Positions 18,380 to 26,992 are shown, counted from the first letter of the stretch. The stretch is 64,000 nucleotides of DNA from Hyphomonas sp. (GCA_017792365.1 CP051229.1:1860001-1924000); one strand, 5' to 3'. Translations and numbers: made by a program. The notes: generated by a model not told the origin, from the letters alone.

Positions 18380-19255
18380 CTAGCGCGCGCCGATCGCCTG
18401 CCGATAGAGCGCCTGCATCCGCCTCGTCACCGGTCCGGGGGCGCCGTCGCCGATTCGAACGCCGTCCAGTTCCACGACCGGCGTCACCAGCGCCACCGCC
18501 GATGTCGCAAACGCTTCCGCCGCCTGCTTCGCCTCCTCGAGCGAGAACGAGCGCTCGATGATCTTGCCGCCCGTCTGGGACACCAGATCCATCATCGCCA
18601 GCCGTGTCACCCCCGCCAGGATGTCGTTCGACAGCGCGCGCGTGACGATGTCGCCGTCCTGCGTGACGATCCATGCGTTTGCCGAGGCGCCCTCCGTCAC
18701 GGTCCCCCCCGCATCGACAAACCACGCGTCATCCTTGCCGGCCGCCTTGGCCTCGGTTTTCGCCATCGCCTGCGCCAGCAATCCGACCGACTTGATGTCC
18801 CGCCGCGCCCACCGGATGTCCGGCGTCGCGATGACCCTGATGCCGTCGCGGTGCGCCGCCGTGTCCAGCAATTGTTTGCCCTCGGCAAAGGCGAACATCG
18901 TCAGCCTCGGTTGCGCAGGCGCAGCGAAGTCGCGCCCGCCATACGCGCCGCGCGTCACCTGCAGGTAGACCAGCCCTTCCTCGATGCCGTTCAGCGTCAC
19001 CAGTTCGCGATGCATCACCTCGAGTTGACGCCGGTCCGGCGCCTTGGGGTAGCCCAGCTCGCGCAAGGATCTTTCAAGCCGCTCGAGATGCCGCTCGAGA
19101 TCGATCAGCTGGCCGTTATAGACGGCCGCCACCTCGTATACCCCGTCAGCAAACAGGAATCCGCGATCGAACGGCGAAACCCGCGCCTCCTGCGCCGTCA
19201 CGAATGTTCCGTTCAGCCAGGCAAATTTGCCTACGCCAGCAGTGCGATTGGCCAA
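18380..19255 (-). CDS. Class IV PLP aminotransferase, D-amino-acid transaminase-like
   Basis: 291 residues. Fold-type IV signatures are present: PFDRGFLFADGVYEVAAVYN near the start, the PLP-binding Lys in RRDIKSVGLLAQAMAK, and TEGASANAWIVTQDGDIVTR contacting the cofactor phosphate. D-alanine aminotransferase (D-Ala plus 2-oxoglutarate to pyruvate plus D-Glu) is the closest reading, but branched-chain and aminodeoxychorismate enzymes share the fold. TTG at 19255 is used: GGAGGA stands about eight bases upstream and the family sequence FAWLNGTFV begins within a dozen residues. The gene is divergent from ccr. Confidence 0.85.
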   Translation of the reverse strand: MANRTAGVGKFAWLNGTFVTAQEARVSPFDRGFLFADGVYEVAAVYNGQLIDLERHLERLERSLRELGYPKAPDRRQLEVMHRELVTLNGIEEGLVYLQVTRGAYGGRDFAAPAQPRLTMFAFAEGKQLLDTAAHRDGIRVIATPDIRWARRDIKSVGLLAQAMAKTEAKAAGKDDAWFVDAGGTVTEGASANAWIVTQDGDIVTRALSNDILAGVTRLAMMDLVSQTGGKIIERSFSLEEAKQAAEAFATSAVALVTPVVELDGVRIGDGAPGPVTRRMQALYRQAIGAR

Positions 19256-19434
19256 GTCTGTGTCCTCCGGGTCCCGCTATCTGGCCCTCTTATTGCACCG
19301 CAACAAAGACTGCTTGCAATCCGGGCTTTCATTGAACAATGTGACGCCCGCACGACGCTCTGGGCCCATCCGGGTTCTTATTTGATTTTGAATGACATGT
19401 AGCCCGAAAACGGGCGCATCCGGGAGATGAGAAG

Positions 19435-20709
19435 TTGGCTGACGGCACCGCAACCCGCGAGAAAAAAGACCTCTACGCGATCGGCGAGCTCCCGCCGGAA
19501 TTCCACGTACCCAAGACCATGCACGCCTGGGCGATCCGCCGCGAGCGCCAGGGCCGGCCAAAGCAGGCCATGCAGCTTGAGGTCGTCCCGACCCCCGAAA
19601 TCGCCTCCGACGAAGTCCTCGTTCTCGTGATGGCGGCCGGCGTCAACTATAACGGCATCTGGGCCGGCCTCGGCGAGCCCGTGTCGATGTTCGACGTCCA
19701 CAAGCAGGATTATCACATCGCCGGCTCCGACGCCTCGGGCATCGTCTGGGCGGTCGGCAGCCGCGTGAAGCGCTGGAAGCCGGGCGATGAAGTCGTCATT
19801 CACTGTAACCAGGACGACGGCGACGACGAGGAATGCAACGGCGGCGATCCAATGTACTCCTCCAGCCAGCGCATCTGGGGCTACGAAACGCCCGATGGTT
19901 CGTTCGCCCAGTTCTGCCGCGTCCAGTCACGCCAGCTCATGCCGCGCCCCAAGCACCTCACCTGGGAAGAGTGCGCCTGCTACACCCTCACCCTCGCCAC
20001 CGCCTACCGCATGCTGTTCGGCCACCGTCCGCACATCCTGCGTCCGGGCCAGAACGTCCTCGTCTGGGGCGCATCCGGCGGCCTTGGCTCCTTCGCGACC
20101 CAGCTCTGCGCCGTCGCCGGCGCCAATGCGATCGGCGTCGTGTCAGAGAACGACAAGTTCGACTTCGTCATGCAGATGGGCGCCAAGGGCGTCATCAACC
20201 GCAAGGACTTCAACTGCTGGGGCCAGCTCCCCAAGGTGAACTCCCCGGAATTCAACGACTACATGAAAGAGGCCCGCAAGTTCGGTAAGGCCATCTGGGA
20301 AATCACCGGCAAGAAGGACGTCGACATCGTCTTCGAACACCCCGGCGAAGCCACGATGCCGATCTCGGTCTTCGTCGTGAAGCGCGGCGGCATGGTCGTC
20401 ATCTGCGCCGGCACCACCGGCTTCAACCTCACGATGGACGCCCGCTTCCTCTGGATGCGCCAGAAGCGCGTGCAGGGCTCCCACTTCGCCAACCTGCTGC
20501 AGGCCTCGCAGGCCAACCAGCTGATGATCGAGCGCCGCCTCGACCCGTGCATGTCGGAAGTCCTGCCCTGGTCGGACATCCCCGAAGCCCACGAGAAGAT
20601 GCTCGACAACAAGCACCTCCCCGGCAACATGGCCGTCCTCGTCCAGTCCCCCAAACCGGGCCTCCACACCGTCGAAGACGTCCTCGAAGTCGGCCCCGTC
20701 CAGGGCTAA
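19435..20709 (+). CDS. ccr: Crotonyl-CoA carboxylase/reductase
   Basis: Reductively carboxylates crotonyl-CoA to (2S)-ethylmalonyl-CoA using NADPH and CO2, the key step of the ethylmalonyl-CoA pathway. 424 residues, typical for Ccr. It has an alcohol-dehydrogenase-like fold: AAGVNYNGIWAGLGEP near the start, the nucleotide motif VLVWGASGGLGSFATQL, and the Ccr-specific CNQDDGDDEECNGGDPMYSS segment. HFANLLQASQANQLM carries the conserved His near the CO2 pocket. Start TTG 19435 follows GGAG at nine bases spacing. The stop codon lies inside a 33-bp-period tandem repeat. Confidence 0.95.
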   Translation: MADGTATREKKDLYAIGELPPEFHVPKTMHAWAIRRERQGRPKQAMQLEVVPTPEIASDEVLVLVMAAGVNYNGIWAGLGEPVSMFDVHKQDYHIAGSDASGIVWAVGSRVKRWKPGDEVVIHCNQDDGDDEECNGGDPMYSSSQRIWGYETPDGSFAQFCRVQSRQLMPRPKHLTWEECACYTLTLATAYRMLFGHRPHILRPGQNVLVWGASGGLGSFATQLCAVAGANAIGVVSENDKFDFVMQMGAKGVINRKDFNCWGQLPKVNSPEFNDYMKEARKFGKAIWEITGKKDVDIVFEHPGEATMPISVFVVKRGGMVVICAGTTGFNLTMDARFLWMRQKRVQGSHFANLLQASQANQLMIERRLDPCMSEVLPWSDIPEAHEKMLDNKHLPGNMAVLVQSPKPGLHTVEDVLEVGPVQG

Positions 20710-20761
20710 CGCCAGCGCGCTCCTCCCCTGGTCCAGGGTTAGCGGCAGCGCGCTCCTCCCC
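20699..20761. repeat. Tandem duplication spanning the ccr stop codon
   Basis: Two 30-base units, 20699-20728 and 20732-20761, with a 33-base period and three mismatches. The first unit contains the last codons and stop of ccr (TCCAGGGCTAAC); the second repeats them as TCCAGGGTTAGC. Confidence 0.85.
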
Positions 20762-21413
20762 CGAACGGGGGAGGTGGTCCGAAGGACCGGAGGGGGCCAC
20801 CCCCGCCCTCACCCCCAATCCCCCGCTCATCCCGGCGCAAGCCGGTCGCACACCCGCCCCCAGCCCACCGACGCCTCATCCTGAGGACGCGCGCAGCGCG
20901 TGGACTCGAAGGATGGACCCAAGCCACACACACCACCCCGCTCATCCCCGCGCAGGCGGGGATCCGGCCAGGACGCGCAAGCGTCCTCCACCCATCTATC
21001 CCCCGCACCACGCAAAAATCCCCAGCAACGACGCCCCCACACCGGCGCCCTGTCCCACACCGCGCGCCGCGCCTAAACTCCATCCATGTCACATGCACAA
21101 ACGCAGACAGACTGGATTGGACCCCCTCGCGCGACCCGTCATTGGACGGGCGCCTTGCTGTGCGCGCTTGCGATGTATGTGCTCAACGCCTTCCGGCTGG
21201 TCCGGACGTTGACGGATCGCGCGCCGCCACAGCGCAGCGCAACTGACCCGTCCGCATTCCCGGCGCCAGCCCCGTCGCAAGGAGAAGCCACAAGCACGCG
21301 GGAAGCGACAAAGTCCGCTTCAAAGCGTGCACACGTCATCCAGCAATCCGTCATTCCGGGCGGAGGCGCCCAGCGCCGCAGGCACAGTAAGAACGGCCGC
21401 AGACCCGGAACCC
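20755..21413. repeat. Intergenic cluster of dispersed palindromic repeats (cluster B)
   Basis: Contains the same unit types as cluster A at 7.8-8.2 kb. A 34-base unit lies at 20755-20788 (CCTCCCCCGAACGGGGGAGG then TGGTCCGAAGGACC). A GACGCCTCATCCTGAG unit starts near 20870 and ends CTCGAAGGATGGA. Two hairpins of the CTCATCCCCGCG-CAGGCGGGGAT type lie near 20823-20845 and 20940-20965. A GTCATTCCGGGCGGAGGCG unit at 21350-21413 ends AGACCCGGAACCC. The 376 bases from ccr to 21085 hold no credible gene. Confidence 0.75.
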
Positions 21414-21493
21414 GCCCGCGCCCGTCCTCACAGGATCGACAACCCGCGCGCGCAACCCGGCGAACCACAAGTCCGCCAGCTGCAACCGGATGA
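21086..21493 (+). CDS. Doubtful small membrane protein
   Basis: 135-codon frame. The first half could be real: one membrane helix (GALLCALAMYVLNAFRLV) after a short polar start. The second half is the translation of a palindromic intergenic repeat (VIPGGGAQRRRHSKN, RRPGTRP), so the true C-terminus, if any, may have been overwritten by the repeat. No clear ribosome site precedes the ATG. Family not recognised. Listed only because the helix and its basic flank look protein-like. Confidence 0.25.
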   Translation: MSHAQTQTDWIGPPRATRHWTGALLCALAMYVLNAFRLVRTLTDRAPPQRSATDPSAFPAPAPSQGEATSTREATKSASKRAHVIQQSVIPGGGAQRRRHSKNGRRPGTRPRPSSQDRQPARATRRTTSPPAATG

Positions 21494-21680
21494 CGCCGAA
21501 CAGCGCGCACAGTCAGAACCAAAGACACACGCGCTGACCGCACAGCTCCCACTCAGGAGCCGACACACTCCCCCAACCTGCGGCCATCCTCCCGCGGGTG
21601 CACACCCATGCGCGCCGCCCACGCTTGACGAAACCGCATCAGGATCGTTCCCTCGCCATGAACAGGCTTCGAGGGACGCC

Positions 21681-21950
21681 ATGGTGCGCATCGCCTTCAC
21701 CGACAACCTGAAGAAGCACATCGACTGCCCCGCCTCCCACGTCGACGGCGCCACCGTCCGCGAGGCGCTGAACGCCGTCTTCGCCTCCAATCCGTCCCTG
21801 CGCGCCTACATTCTCGACGACCAGTCCCGGCTGCGCAAACACGTCACCATCTTCCACAACGGCGCAATGATCGCCGACCGCACGACGCTCGACATCCCCG
21901 TCAGCGCCGCCGACGAGGTCTACGTCTTCCAGGCGCTTTCCGGAGGCTAG
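21681..21950 (+). CDS. MoaD/ThiS-family small sulfur-carrier-like protein
   Basis: 89 residues with a beta-grasp pattern: MVRIAFTDNLKKHIDCPASH, VREALNAVF, RKHVTIFHNGAMIADRTTLD and ADEVYVFQALSGG. The C-terminal Gly-Gly is what MoaD, ThiS and ubiquitin-like carriers need for adenylation and thiocarboxylation. ATG 21681 follows GAGGGA at four bases. No molybdopterin or thiamine gene is nearby; instead it precedes a BNR-repeat protein by 65 bases, so its partner is probably different from MoaE or ThiG. Function unknown. Confidence 0.8.
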   Translation: MVRIAFTDNLKKHIDCPASHVDGATVREALNAVFASNPSLRAYILDDQSRLRKHVTIFHNGAMIADRTTLDIPVSAADEVYVFQALSGG

Positions 21951-22015
21951 CGGCTCGCCCCCGCGTCCATCCCGCGCTAAGGTGCCCAGGCGATCGCAGG
22001 ACAAGGATCAGGGGC

Positions 22016-23086
22016 ATGTCCAACCGGTTTCACGTCGGCTCACGCAAGGGCCTGTTCACCTTCACCCGCAACGGCGCCGGCTATGTCCAGTCGCCGCCAG
22101 CCTTCCTCGGCGAGCCGGTCTCCTCCGTCCTTCACGATCCGCGCGACGGCGCGCTCTACGCCGCCCTCGCGCTCGGCCATTTCGGCCCCAAGCTCCACCG
22201 TTCCGACGACGATGGCGCGACATGGACCGAGATCGCCGCCCCCGCCTTCCCGCAGGCCGACGCCAACGCCGATGACGCGCCCTCCGTCGACATGATCTGG
22301 ACGCTTGCAGCCGGCGGCGATGACAGGCCGGGCCGCATCTGGGCGGGAACCATACCTGGCGGCCTCTTCCGCAGCGACGATCGCGGCGCCAGCTGGTCGC
22401 TCGTCACCTCGCTCTGGGACCGCGATGAACGCAAGGAATGGTTCGGCGGCGGCTTCGACAAGCCGGGCATTCACTCGATCCTCGTTGACCCGCGCGACAG
22501 CGACCGCCTGACGATCGGCATTTCCTGCGGCGGCGTCTGGAAGTCCGACGACGCGGGCGAAACCTGGCGCCTCGCCGGCAAGGGACTGCGCGCCGCCTTC
22601 CTGCCGCCCGAACAGCAACTGACCCAGAACACCCAGGACCCCCACCGCCTGTCCGCCTGCGCCGCAGCCCCCGACAGGATCTGGTGCCAGCACCATAACG
22701 GCGTCTTCCTCAGCAAGGACGGCGGCGAGACCTTCGAGGAATTGTCGGAAGTCTTCGGCTTCGGCGTCGCGGCCCATCCCTCGGACCCGTCGTCCGCATG
22801 GTTCGCACCCGGCGTGAAGGACGAGTGTCGCGTGCCGGTCGACGCGCGCTTCATCGTCCATCGCACCAACGATGACGGAAAAACCTTCGCCGCCAAATCG
22901 TCCGGCCTGCCGCAGGGCCCCGCCTACGACCTGATCTACCGCCACGCGCTCGTCGTCGACGAGACGGGCGACAATCTCGCCATGGGCTCGACCACGGGCA
23001 ACCTCTGGACCAGCGCCGACGGCGGCGAGACCTGGCGCCTCGAAAGCGCAAACCTTCCCCCCATCGCCCACATCAGCTGGGACTAG
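22016..23086 (+). CDS. BNR/Asp-box beta-propeller protein (sialidase-fold-like)
   Basis: 356 residues without signal peptide. Several Asp-box (BNR) repeats of the S-x-D-x-G-x-[TS]-[WF] type are visible: SDDDGATWTEI, SDDRGASWSLV, SDDAGETWRLA, SKDGGETFEEL, TNDDGKTFAAK and SADGGETWRLE, spaced as in a propeller. These proteins resemble sialidases and Ycf48/HCF136-type assembly factors, but the sialidase Arg triad is not evident, so enzyme activity should not be assumed. It follows the MoaD-like gene and is three bases ahead of the next gene, forming an operon. Confidence 0.82.
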   Translation: MSNRFHVGSRKGLFTFTRNGAGYVQSPPAFLGEPVSSVLHDPRDGALYAALALGHFGPKLHRSDDDGATWTEIAAPAFPQADANADDAPSVDMIWTLAAGGDDRPGRIWAGTIPGGLFRSDDRGASWSLVTSLWDRDERKEWFGGGFDKPGIHSILVDPRDSDRLTIGISCGGVWKSDDAGETWRLAGKGLRAAFLPPEQQLTQNTQDPHRLSACAAAPDRIWCQHHNGVFLSKDGGETFEELSEVFGFGVAAHPSDPSSAWFAPGVKDECRVPVDARFIVHRTNDDGKTFAAKSSGLPQGPAYDLIYRHALVVDETGDNLAMGSTTGNLWTSADGGETWRLESANLPPIAHISWD

Positions 23087-23088
23087 CG

Positions 23089-23562
23089 ATGGCCAACGCA
23101 AGCCACTGGAAGAAGGGCCGAGGCAAGCTCGGCGTCTTCGCGCCGCTGCTCGGCCAATGGCGGACAACGGCCGACACGGAAATGGGCCCGCTCGTCTGCG
23201 AACGCACATTCAAAACCGTCCTCGGCGGCAAGTACGTTCAGCTCACCGCTACGTGGACGTTCGCCGCGGCCAAAGGCGCCAAGCCGCGCGACCCCTATCA
23301 GGAGCTCTGCCTTTTCGGTCCGCACAAGGAACACGGCCTCGGCTTCTGGTCCTTCACCTCCGACGGCAAGCGCTCCGAAGGCCGGCTCTTCGACGCAAGC
23401 GATATCCACCCCCAGGCGCTGTGCTTCGCCGCGGAAATGGACGCAGGCTTCGCCCGCCAAGCCTACTGGCCGGGCGATAAAGGCGCGGTCCACTGGTGCG
23501 TCGAAAGCCGCACAAAAAAAGGCTGGAACCGGTTTGTCCAACACACCTACCAGCCAGGGTAG
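23089..23562 (+). CDS. Conserved hypothetical protein, possible lipocalin-like barrel
   Basis: 157 residues, beginning two bases after the BNR gene stop, so cotranscribed and probably coupled. Composition and pattern suggest a small cytoplasmic beta-barrel: LLGQWRTTADTEMGP, TVLGGKYVQLTATW, GLGFWSFTSDGKRSEGRLFD. The phrase starting LLGxW and ending in a Trp/Arg-rich strand resembles DUF1579-type or THAP4-like lipocalins, but I cannot confirm a family. No signal peptide, no metal motif. Confidence 0.65.
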   Translation: MANASHWKKGRGKLGVFAPLLGQWRTTADTEMGPLVCERTFKTVLGGKYVQLTATWTFAAAKGAKPRDPYQELCLFGPHKEHGLGFWSFTSDGKRSEGRLFDASDIHPQALCFAAEMDAGFARQAYWPGDKGAVHWCVESRTKKGWNRFVQHTYQPG

Positions 23563-23662
23563 GACACTAGGCGGCGCCCCAACCTTTCGTATCCCGGTTG
23601 ATTTGCGCCCAGGAAAGGCCGATCAATCCCTCGAATCTGACCCACAACAGCGGAGCACGCAC

Positions 23663-24175
23663 ATGCGTTATCTGATCCTACCCGCCGTCTGCGCCATCGC
23701 GCTTTCGGCCTGCTCGCGACCCACCGAAACCGCTTCAACCGACAACGCCGCCGCCGAACCGGCGGCCGCCGCGCCCGCCGAAGCAGAGATGGCGGACGCC
23801 GATACGGCGATGGACATGGATCATGACGGTCATGACATGGGCGCGATGGACGCCGACATGGCCGCCGCTGACGCGGCCGACGATGTGTCGGTCGCCGAAA
23901 CCCCGCACGAGCACACCTTCCACACCTACCCGGACCGCACCGAGACCGTGCACCTGCCCGTCGCCGAAGGCGAAACCTGGAGCGTGGTCATCGACGATGA
24001 GACCCTCGTCTCCATGGGCGCCGGCGCCGACGAAACCATGCCCGACGGCACGGTGCATCACGTGATCCCGTTCCAGACGCTCGCGTCCGGCAACGCCATC
24101 GCCACCTTCGAGCGCAAGGCCGCCGACGCGGCCGAGCCAAGCGAAGCGCGCACCATCTACTTCATGATCCACTAG
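23663..24175 (+). CDS. Lipoprotein with His/Met/Asp-rich linker
   Basis: 170 residues from ATG 23663. Lipoprotein signal MRYLILPAVCAIALSAC. After a low-complexity Ala/Glu region comes a metal-binding-like stretch (MDMDHDGHDMGAMDADM). It is followed by a compact C-terminal domain with short strands (HTYPDRTETVHLPVAEGE, TWSVVIDDETLVSMGAG, ARTIYFMIH). The His/Met/Asp motif suggests copper or other divalent-metal handling; this is inference from composition. Family not recognised. The upstream open frame to 23534 has no homology value. Confidence 0.7.
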   Translation: MRYLILPAVCAIALSACSRPTETASTDNAAAEPAAAAPAEAEMADADTAMDMDHDGHDMGAMDADMAAADAADDVSVAETPHEHTFHTYPDRTETVHLPVAEGETWSVVIDDETLVSMGAGADETMPDGTVHHVIPFQTLASGNAIATFERKAADAAEPSEARTIYFMIH

Positions 24176-24233
24176 CCGCTTGGCGCCGCACCGGGCACGG
24201 CCCCGGCGGCCACAGCAGCACGGCTGACAAACA

Positions 24234-24263
24234 AACGCCCCCGCACGACAGTGCAGGGGCGTT
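24234..24263. terminator. Bidirectional rho-independent terminator
   Basis: AACGCCCC-C-GCAC / GTGC-A-GGGGCGTT stem with a single mismatch and a 4-base loop, between the converging ends of the lipoprotein and EF-hand genes. Confidence 0.75.
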
Positions 24264-24321
24264 CCAGCCCTGCGGCTCCCCGGGAGTTCACGAGGCGCCG
24301 CGTTCCGGGTGTTGAAGCAGC

Positions 24322-24606
24322 CTATTCGCCGGCGCTGGCTTCCGCCGAACCTTCCATGTCCGCAGCCCAGTTGGCGAATTCCATCTTCGACAGCGACTCG
24401 CTGTCATCAGCGTCGTATTTCGAGAAGTCGGCTTCGGTGACCGTCTCGTCGACTTCCTGAACTTCAGCCAGCGTCAGCGAGCCGTCCGCGTCCGCATCGA
24501 TCATCACGAACTTGTCTTCCTTGTGCTCCGCATCGCCGTGTTCCTGCGCGATCGCAGGCGCGGCGAGAAAGAAAGCGGAAGCAGCAAGAACAAACGTCGT
24601 TTTCAT
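24322..24606 (-). CDS. Secreted EF-hand calcium-binding protein
   Basis: 94 residues. A signal peptide (MKTTFVLAASAFFLAAPAIA, cut before QEHGD) is followed by two EF-hand loops. The first, DADADGSLTLAEV, is canonical, with acidic positions 1, 3, 5 and the Glu at 12. The second, DADDSESLSKMEF, is slightly degenerate, lacking Gly at position 6. GAGGA precedes the ATG at 24606. Such small periplasmic proteins bind calcium; a specific role cannot be given. Confidence 0.8.
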   Translation of the reverse strand: MKTTFVLAASAFFLAAPAIAQEHGDAEHKEDKFVMIDADADGSLTLAEVQEVDETVTEADFSKYDADDSESLSKMEFANWAADMEGSAEASAGE

Positions 24607-24937
24607 ATGGGCATCCTCATTTGGGTTTTACCGTCGGGTCCGGCTCATTCCGGTCCGCGTCCGGCTGAAGACACGCCATCACGGTCGCGCTGCATTCGCA
24701 GCTGAAAGAAGCGTCACGACTCTTTGGCAATAATCCGCTGTAGTTACGTAGCTTTTTGAATCGCGGGCGAATTCTCGTCCAAACTGATGGAGATCAACCG
24801 CTCCCTGTGAATATCTTTTAATTCCGGCGGCCCAAAAGCTCTCCAGCAACACGAAATCGCGCGATCACGCCACGCAATGGACGGCTGCCGCGCACAGTAT
24901 GATAAGCATCGCAATGATCAGGCAGGGCGCAATCAAC
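24607..24937. other. Intergenic region between divergent EF-hand and Rieske genes
   Basis: 331 bases. Presumed promoters for both genes. AT-richer patches occur at about 24728-24765 and 24806-24825. No repeat, RNA or coding frame that I can support. Confidence 0.4.
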
Positions 24938-26032
24938 ATGGCCGACAGCGCACAGGCGACAAACATCGGGATCACCGAAGAAGGCTGGCTGACGGACAGC
25001 TGGTACTTCGCGTGCGCCTCGTCAGAGCTGAAATCCGGCCATCAGTTCCGCCGCATCATGCTCGGCCAGCCCATCCTGCTCGGCCGCACAAAGTCCGGCG
25101 ACGCCTTCGCACTGCGCGACATCTGCCCCCACCGGCTCGTGCCGCTCTCGGCCGGCCAGCAGGTCGACACGAACGGACAGCCCACCGTCCAGTGTCCCTA
25201 CCACGGCTGGCGCTTCGGCACAGACGGCCAGTGCCGCCACATGCCCTCGCTCGTCGAAGAGACGGACTTCGACTTCCAGCGCATCAAGGTCCGCGCCTAT
25301 CCCGTCCACGAAGCGAACGGCGTCATCTACGTCTACATCTCGCACAACCCGCGCAACGACGCGCCGCCCGTCGTCGCCGCGCCCGACTTCGGCCTCGGCG
25401 ACCTCAAGCCCAAATTCATCGTCACCGACACGTTCAACGCCCACATGGACGACGCCGTCGTCGGCCTGATGGACCCGGCCCACGTCCCGTTCGTGCATAA
25501 CCAGTGGTGGTGGCGCCCGCCGTCCACGGGCCTGCGCCTCAAGGAGAAGAACTTCGAACCGCGCGAACGCGGCTGGGCCATCGCGCGCCACACGCCGGCG
25601 TCCAACTCGCTGGCTTACAAATATCTCTTCGGCGGCAAGGTCACGACCGAGATCTGCTTCCAGCTGCCGGGCTTTCGCTGGGAGATCGTCGAGTCTCGCA
25701 AAACCCGCCTCCTCACCCTCACCTGCCTCGTGCCCGAGGACCCGAAGAAGACGCGCATCACCCAGGTCACCTACTGGATCAACGCCCCGCTTCTCGACTT
25801 CGCAAAGCCCGTCCTCATCCCCGCGTCCCGCAAGTTCCTGCGCCAGGACGGCGACATGGTCGACCTGCAGAACTCGGGCATGGCCTACCAGAAGAACATG
25901 ATGTGGATCGACGACATCGACGTGCAGGCGAAATGGTACCTCACCCTCAAGAAGGAATGGGCCGCCGCCCGCACCGGCGCCCGCGATTTCACAAACCCAA
26001 TCGAACCCCGCACCCTCCGCTGGCGCAGCTGA
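24938..26032 (+). CDS. Rieske non-haem iron oxygenase, alpha subunit
   Basis: 364 residues. The Rieske [2Fe-2S] site is CPH (Cys63, His65) and CPYHGW (Cys86, His89). The mononuclear iron site is in NAHMDDAVVGLMDPAHVPFV then HNQWWW, giving the usual D-x2-H-x4-H pattern. It is related to phenylpropionate-dioxygenase-type and vanillate/ketosteroid-type monooxygenases. No reductase or beta-subunit gene is adjacent, so electron donors must be encoded elsewhere. ATG 24938 is preferred because an AGGCAGGG purine run lies upstream; ATG 24899 would add 13 residues. Substrate unknown. Confidence 0.87.
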   Translation: MADSAQATNIGITEEGWLTDSWYFACASSELKSGHQFRRIMLGQPILLGRTKSGDAFALRDICPHRLVPLSAGQQVDTNGQPTVQCPYHGWRFGTDGQCRHMPSLVEETDFDFQRIKVRAYPVHEANGVIYVYISHNPRNDAPPVVAAPDFGLGDLKPKFIVTDTFNAHMDDAVVGLMDPAHVPFVHNQWWWRPPSTGLRLKEKNFEPRERGWAIARHTPASNSLAYKYLFGGKVTTEICFQLPGFRWEIVESRKTRLLTLTCLVPEDPKKTRITQVTYWINAPLLDFAKPVLIPASRKFLRQDGDMVDLQNSGMAYQKNMMWIDDIDVQAKWYLTLKKEWAAARTGARDFTNPIEPRTLRWRS

Positions 26033-26038
26033 CCGCGA

Positions 26039-26719
26039 TCACGCAGACTCGATCATCGCCACAACATCATGCAGCGTCTCGACCACGCACAGGGCGAGCG
26101 CGCGCGTCTCATCATCCGGCACGATCAGGTCCGGCGCCAGCACCGCCATCATTCCGGCGGCGGACGCAGACCGCAGGCCCGTCGGCGAATCCTCGACAGC
26201 CAGCACGTCCCCGGGCGCAACGCCCAGCAGCTCCGCGGCCTTCAGGTAAGGCTCCGGATGCGGCTTGCGATTGGTCACGTCATCGCGCGTCACGATCACG
26301 CAAAACCGCTCATGCAGGCTGTGCGCCGCAAAGTGTCGCTCCACCCATCCGGGCCCGGACGACGTCGCCAGCCCGACCGGCAGCGCACGGTCACGAACAA
26401 CCCCGAACAACTCAACCGCGCCGGGCTTCAGCTCGGCAACCCCATCGCCGATATGCGCCGTAATCCCTTCGTAGAATTTCAGCAGCGGAAAGTCGGCGCC
26501 GAACAGGTCCCGCAACCGCGCGTCATTGGCCTCGCGATGCAGCCCCACCAGCGACAGGAAATGCGCATCCGACATCTCCACCCCGAACGCCTCGCACTGG
26601 GCCAGATAGGCCGCCTTCACCAGCCGCTCGCTGTCGATCAGCGTACCGTCGAGATCGAACACCACAGCTTTCGGGCGCCGCGGCAAGGCAGGCAGTCTGG
26701 GGACGTGAGAGTTAAGCAT
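26039..26719 (-). CDS. HAD-superfamily hydrolase (beta-phosphoglucomutase/phosphatase-like)
   Basis: 226 residues. Motif I is VVFDLDGTLIDSE with both catalytic Asp, motif II the Ser/Thr in VGLATSSGPGW, the conserved Lys in TNRKPHPEPYLKAAELLGV, and the acidic motif in VLAVEDSPTGLRSASAAGM. The cap domain between motif I and II is alpha-helical (class C1), as in beta-phosphoglucomutases and sugar-phosphate phosphatases. The gene converges on the Rieske gene with a 6-base gap. Confidence 0.87.
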   Translation of the reverse strand: MLNSHVPRLPALPRRPKAVVFDLDGTLIDSERLVKAAYLAQCEAFGVEMSDAHFLSLVGLHREANDARLRDLFGADFPLLKFYEGITAHIGDGVAELKPGAVELFGVVRDRALPVGLATSSGPGWVERHFAAHSLHERFCVIVTRDDVTNRKPHPEPYLKAAELLGVAPGDVLAVEDSPTGLRSASAAGMMAVLAPDLIVPDDETRALALCVVETLHDVVAMIESA

Positions 26720-26992
26720 GCGCGCCGGACTAGGACGACGGCTGCAAAATTGGAAGCCGCGCCAACATCACCAATCGCGACCATGTCGCAACATGCCTCA
26801 CCACGCGCCAACTCGCGCGCGCTCCGCCCGCGACCAGCTGTTTCTTCTCGGGAAATTGCAGCGGGACCAGTCGCCGCAGGCGACGGATTCTGCAGCCATG
26901 CGAGTTGAATTACCTAACGCGCCGGTCAATCGTGGCGCAAAGGCCGCCGAAACCAAAAAGCAGCGGCCATGATACGAGGCAGAGGAACCCGC

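Noticed and set aside
20547-21212. Pro/Arg-rich frame downstream of ccr
   Set aside because: Runs through the end of ccr and the palindromic repeats; it is the translation of repeat DNA.
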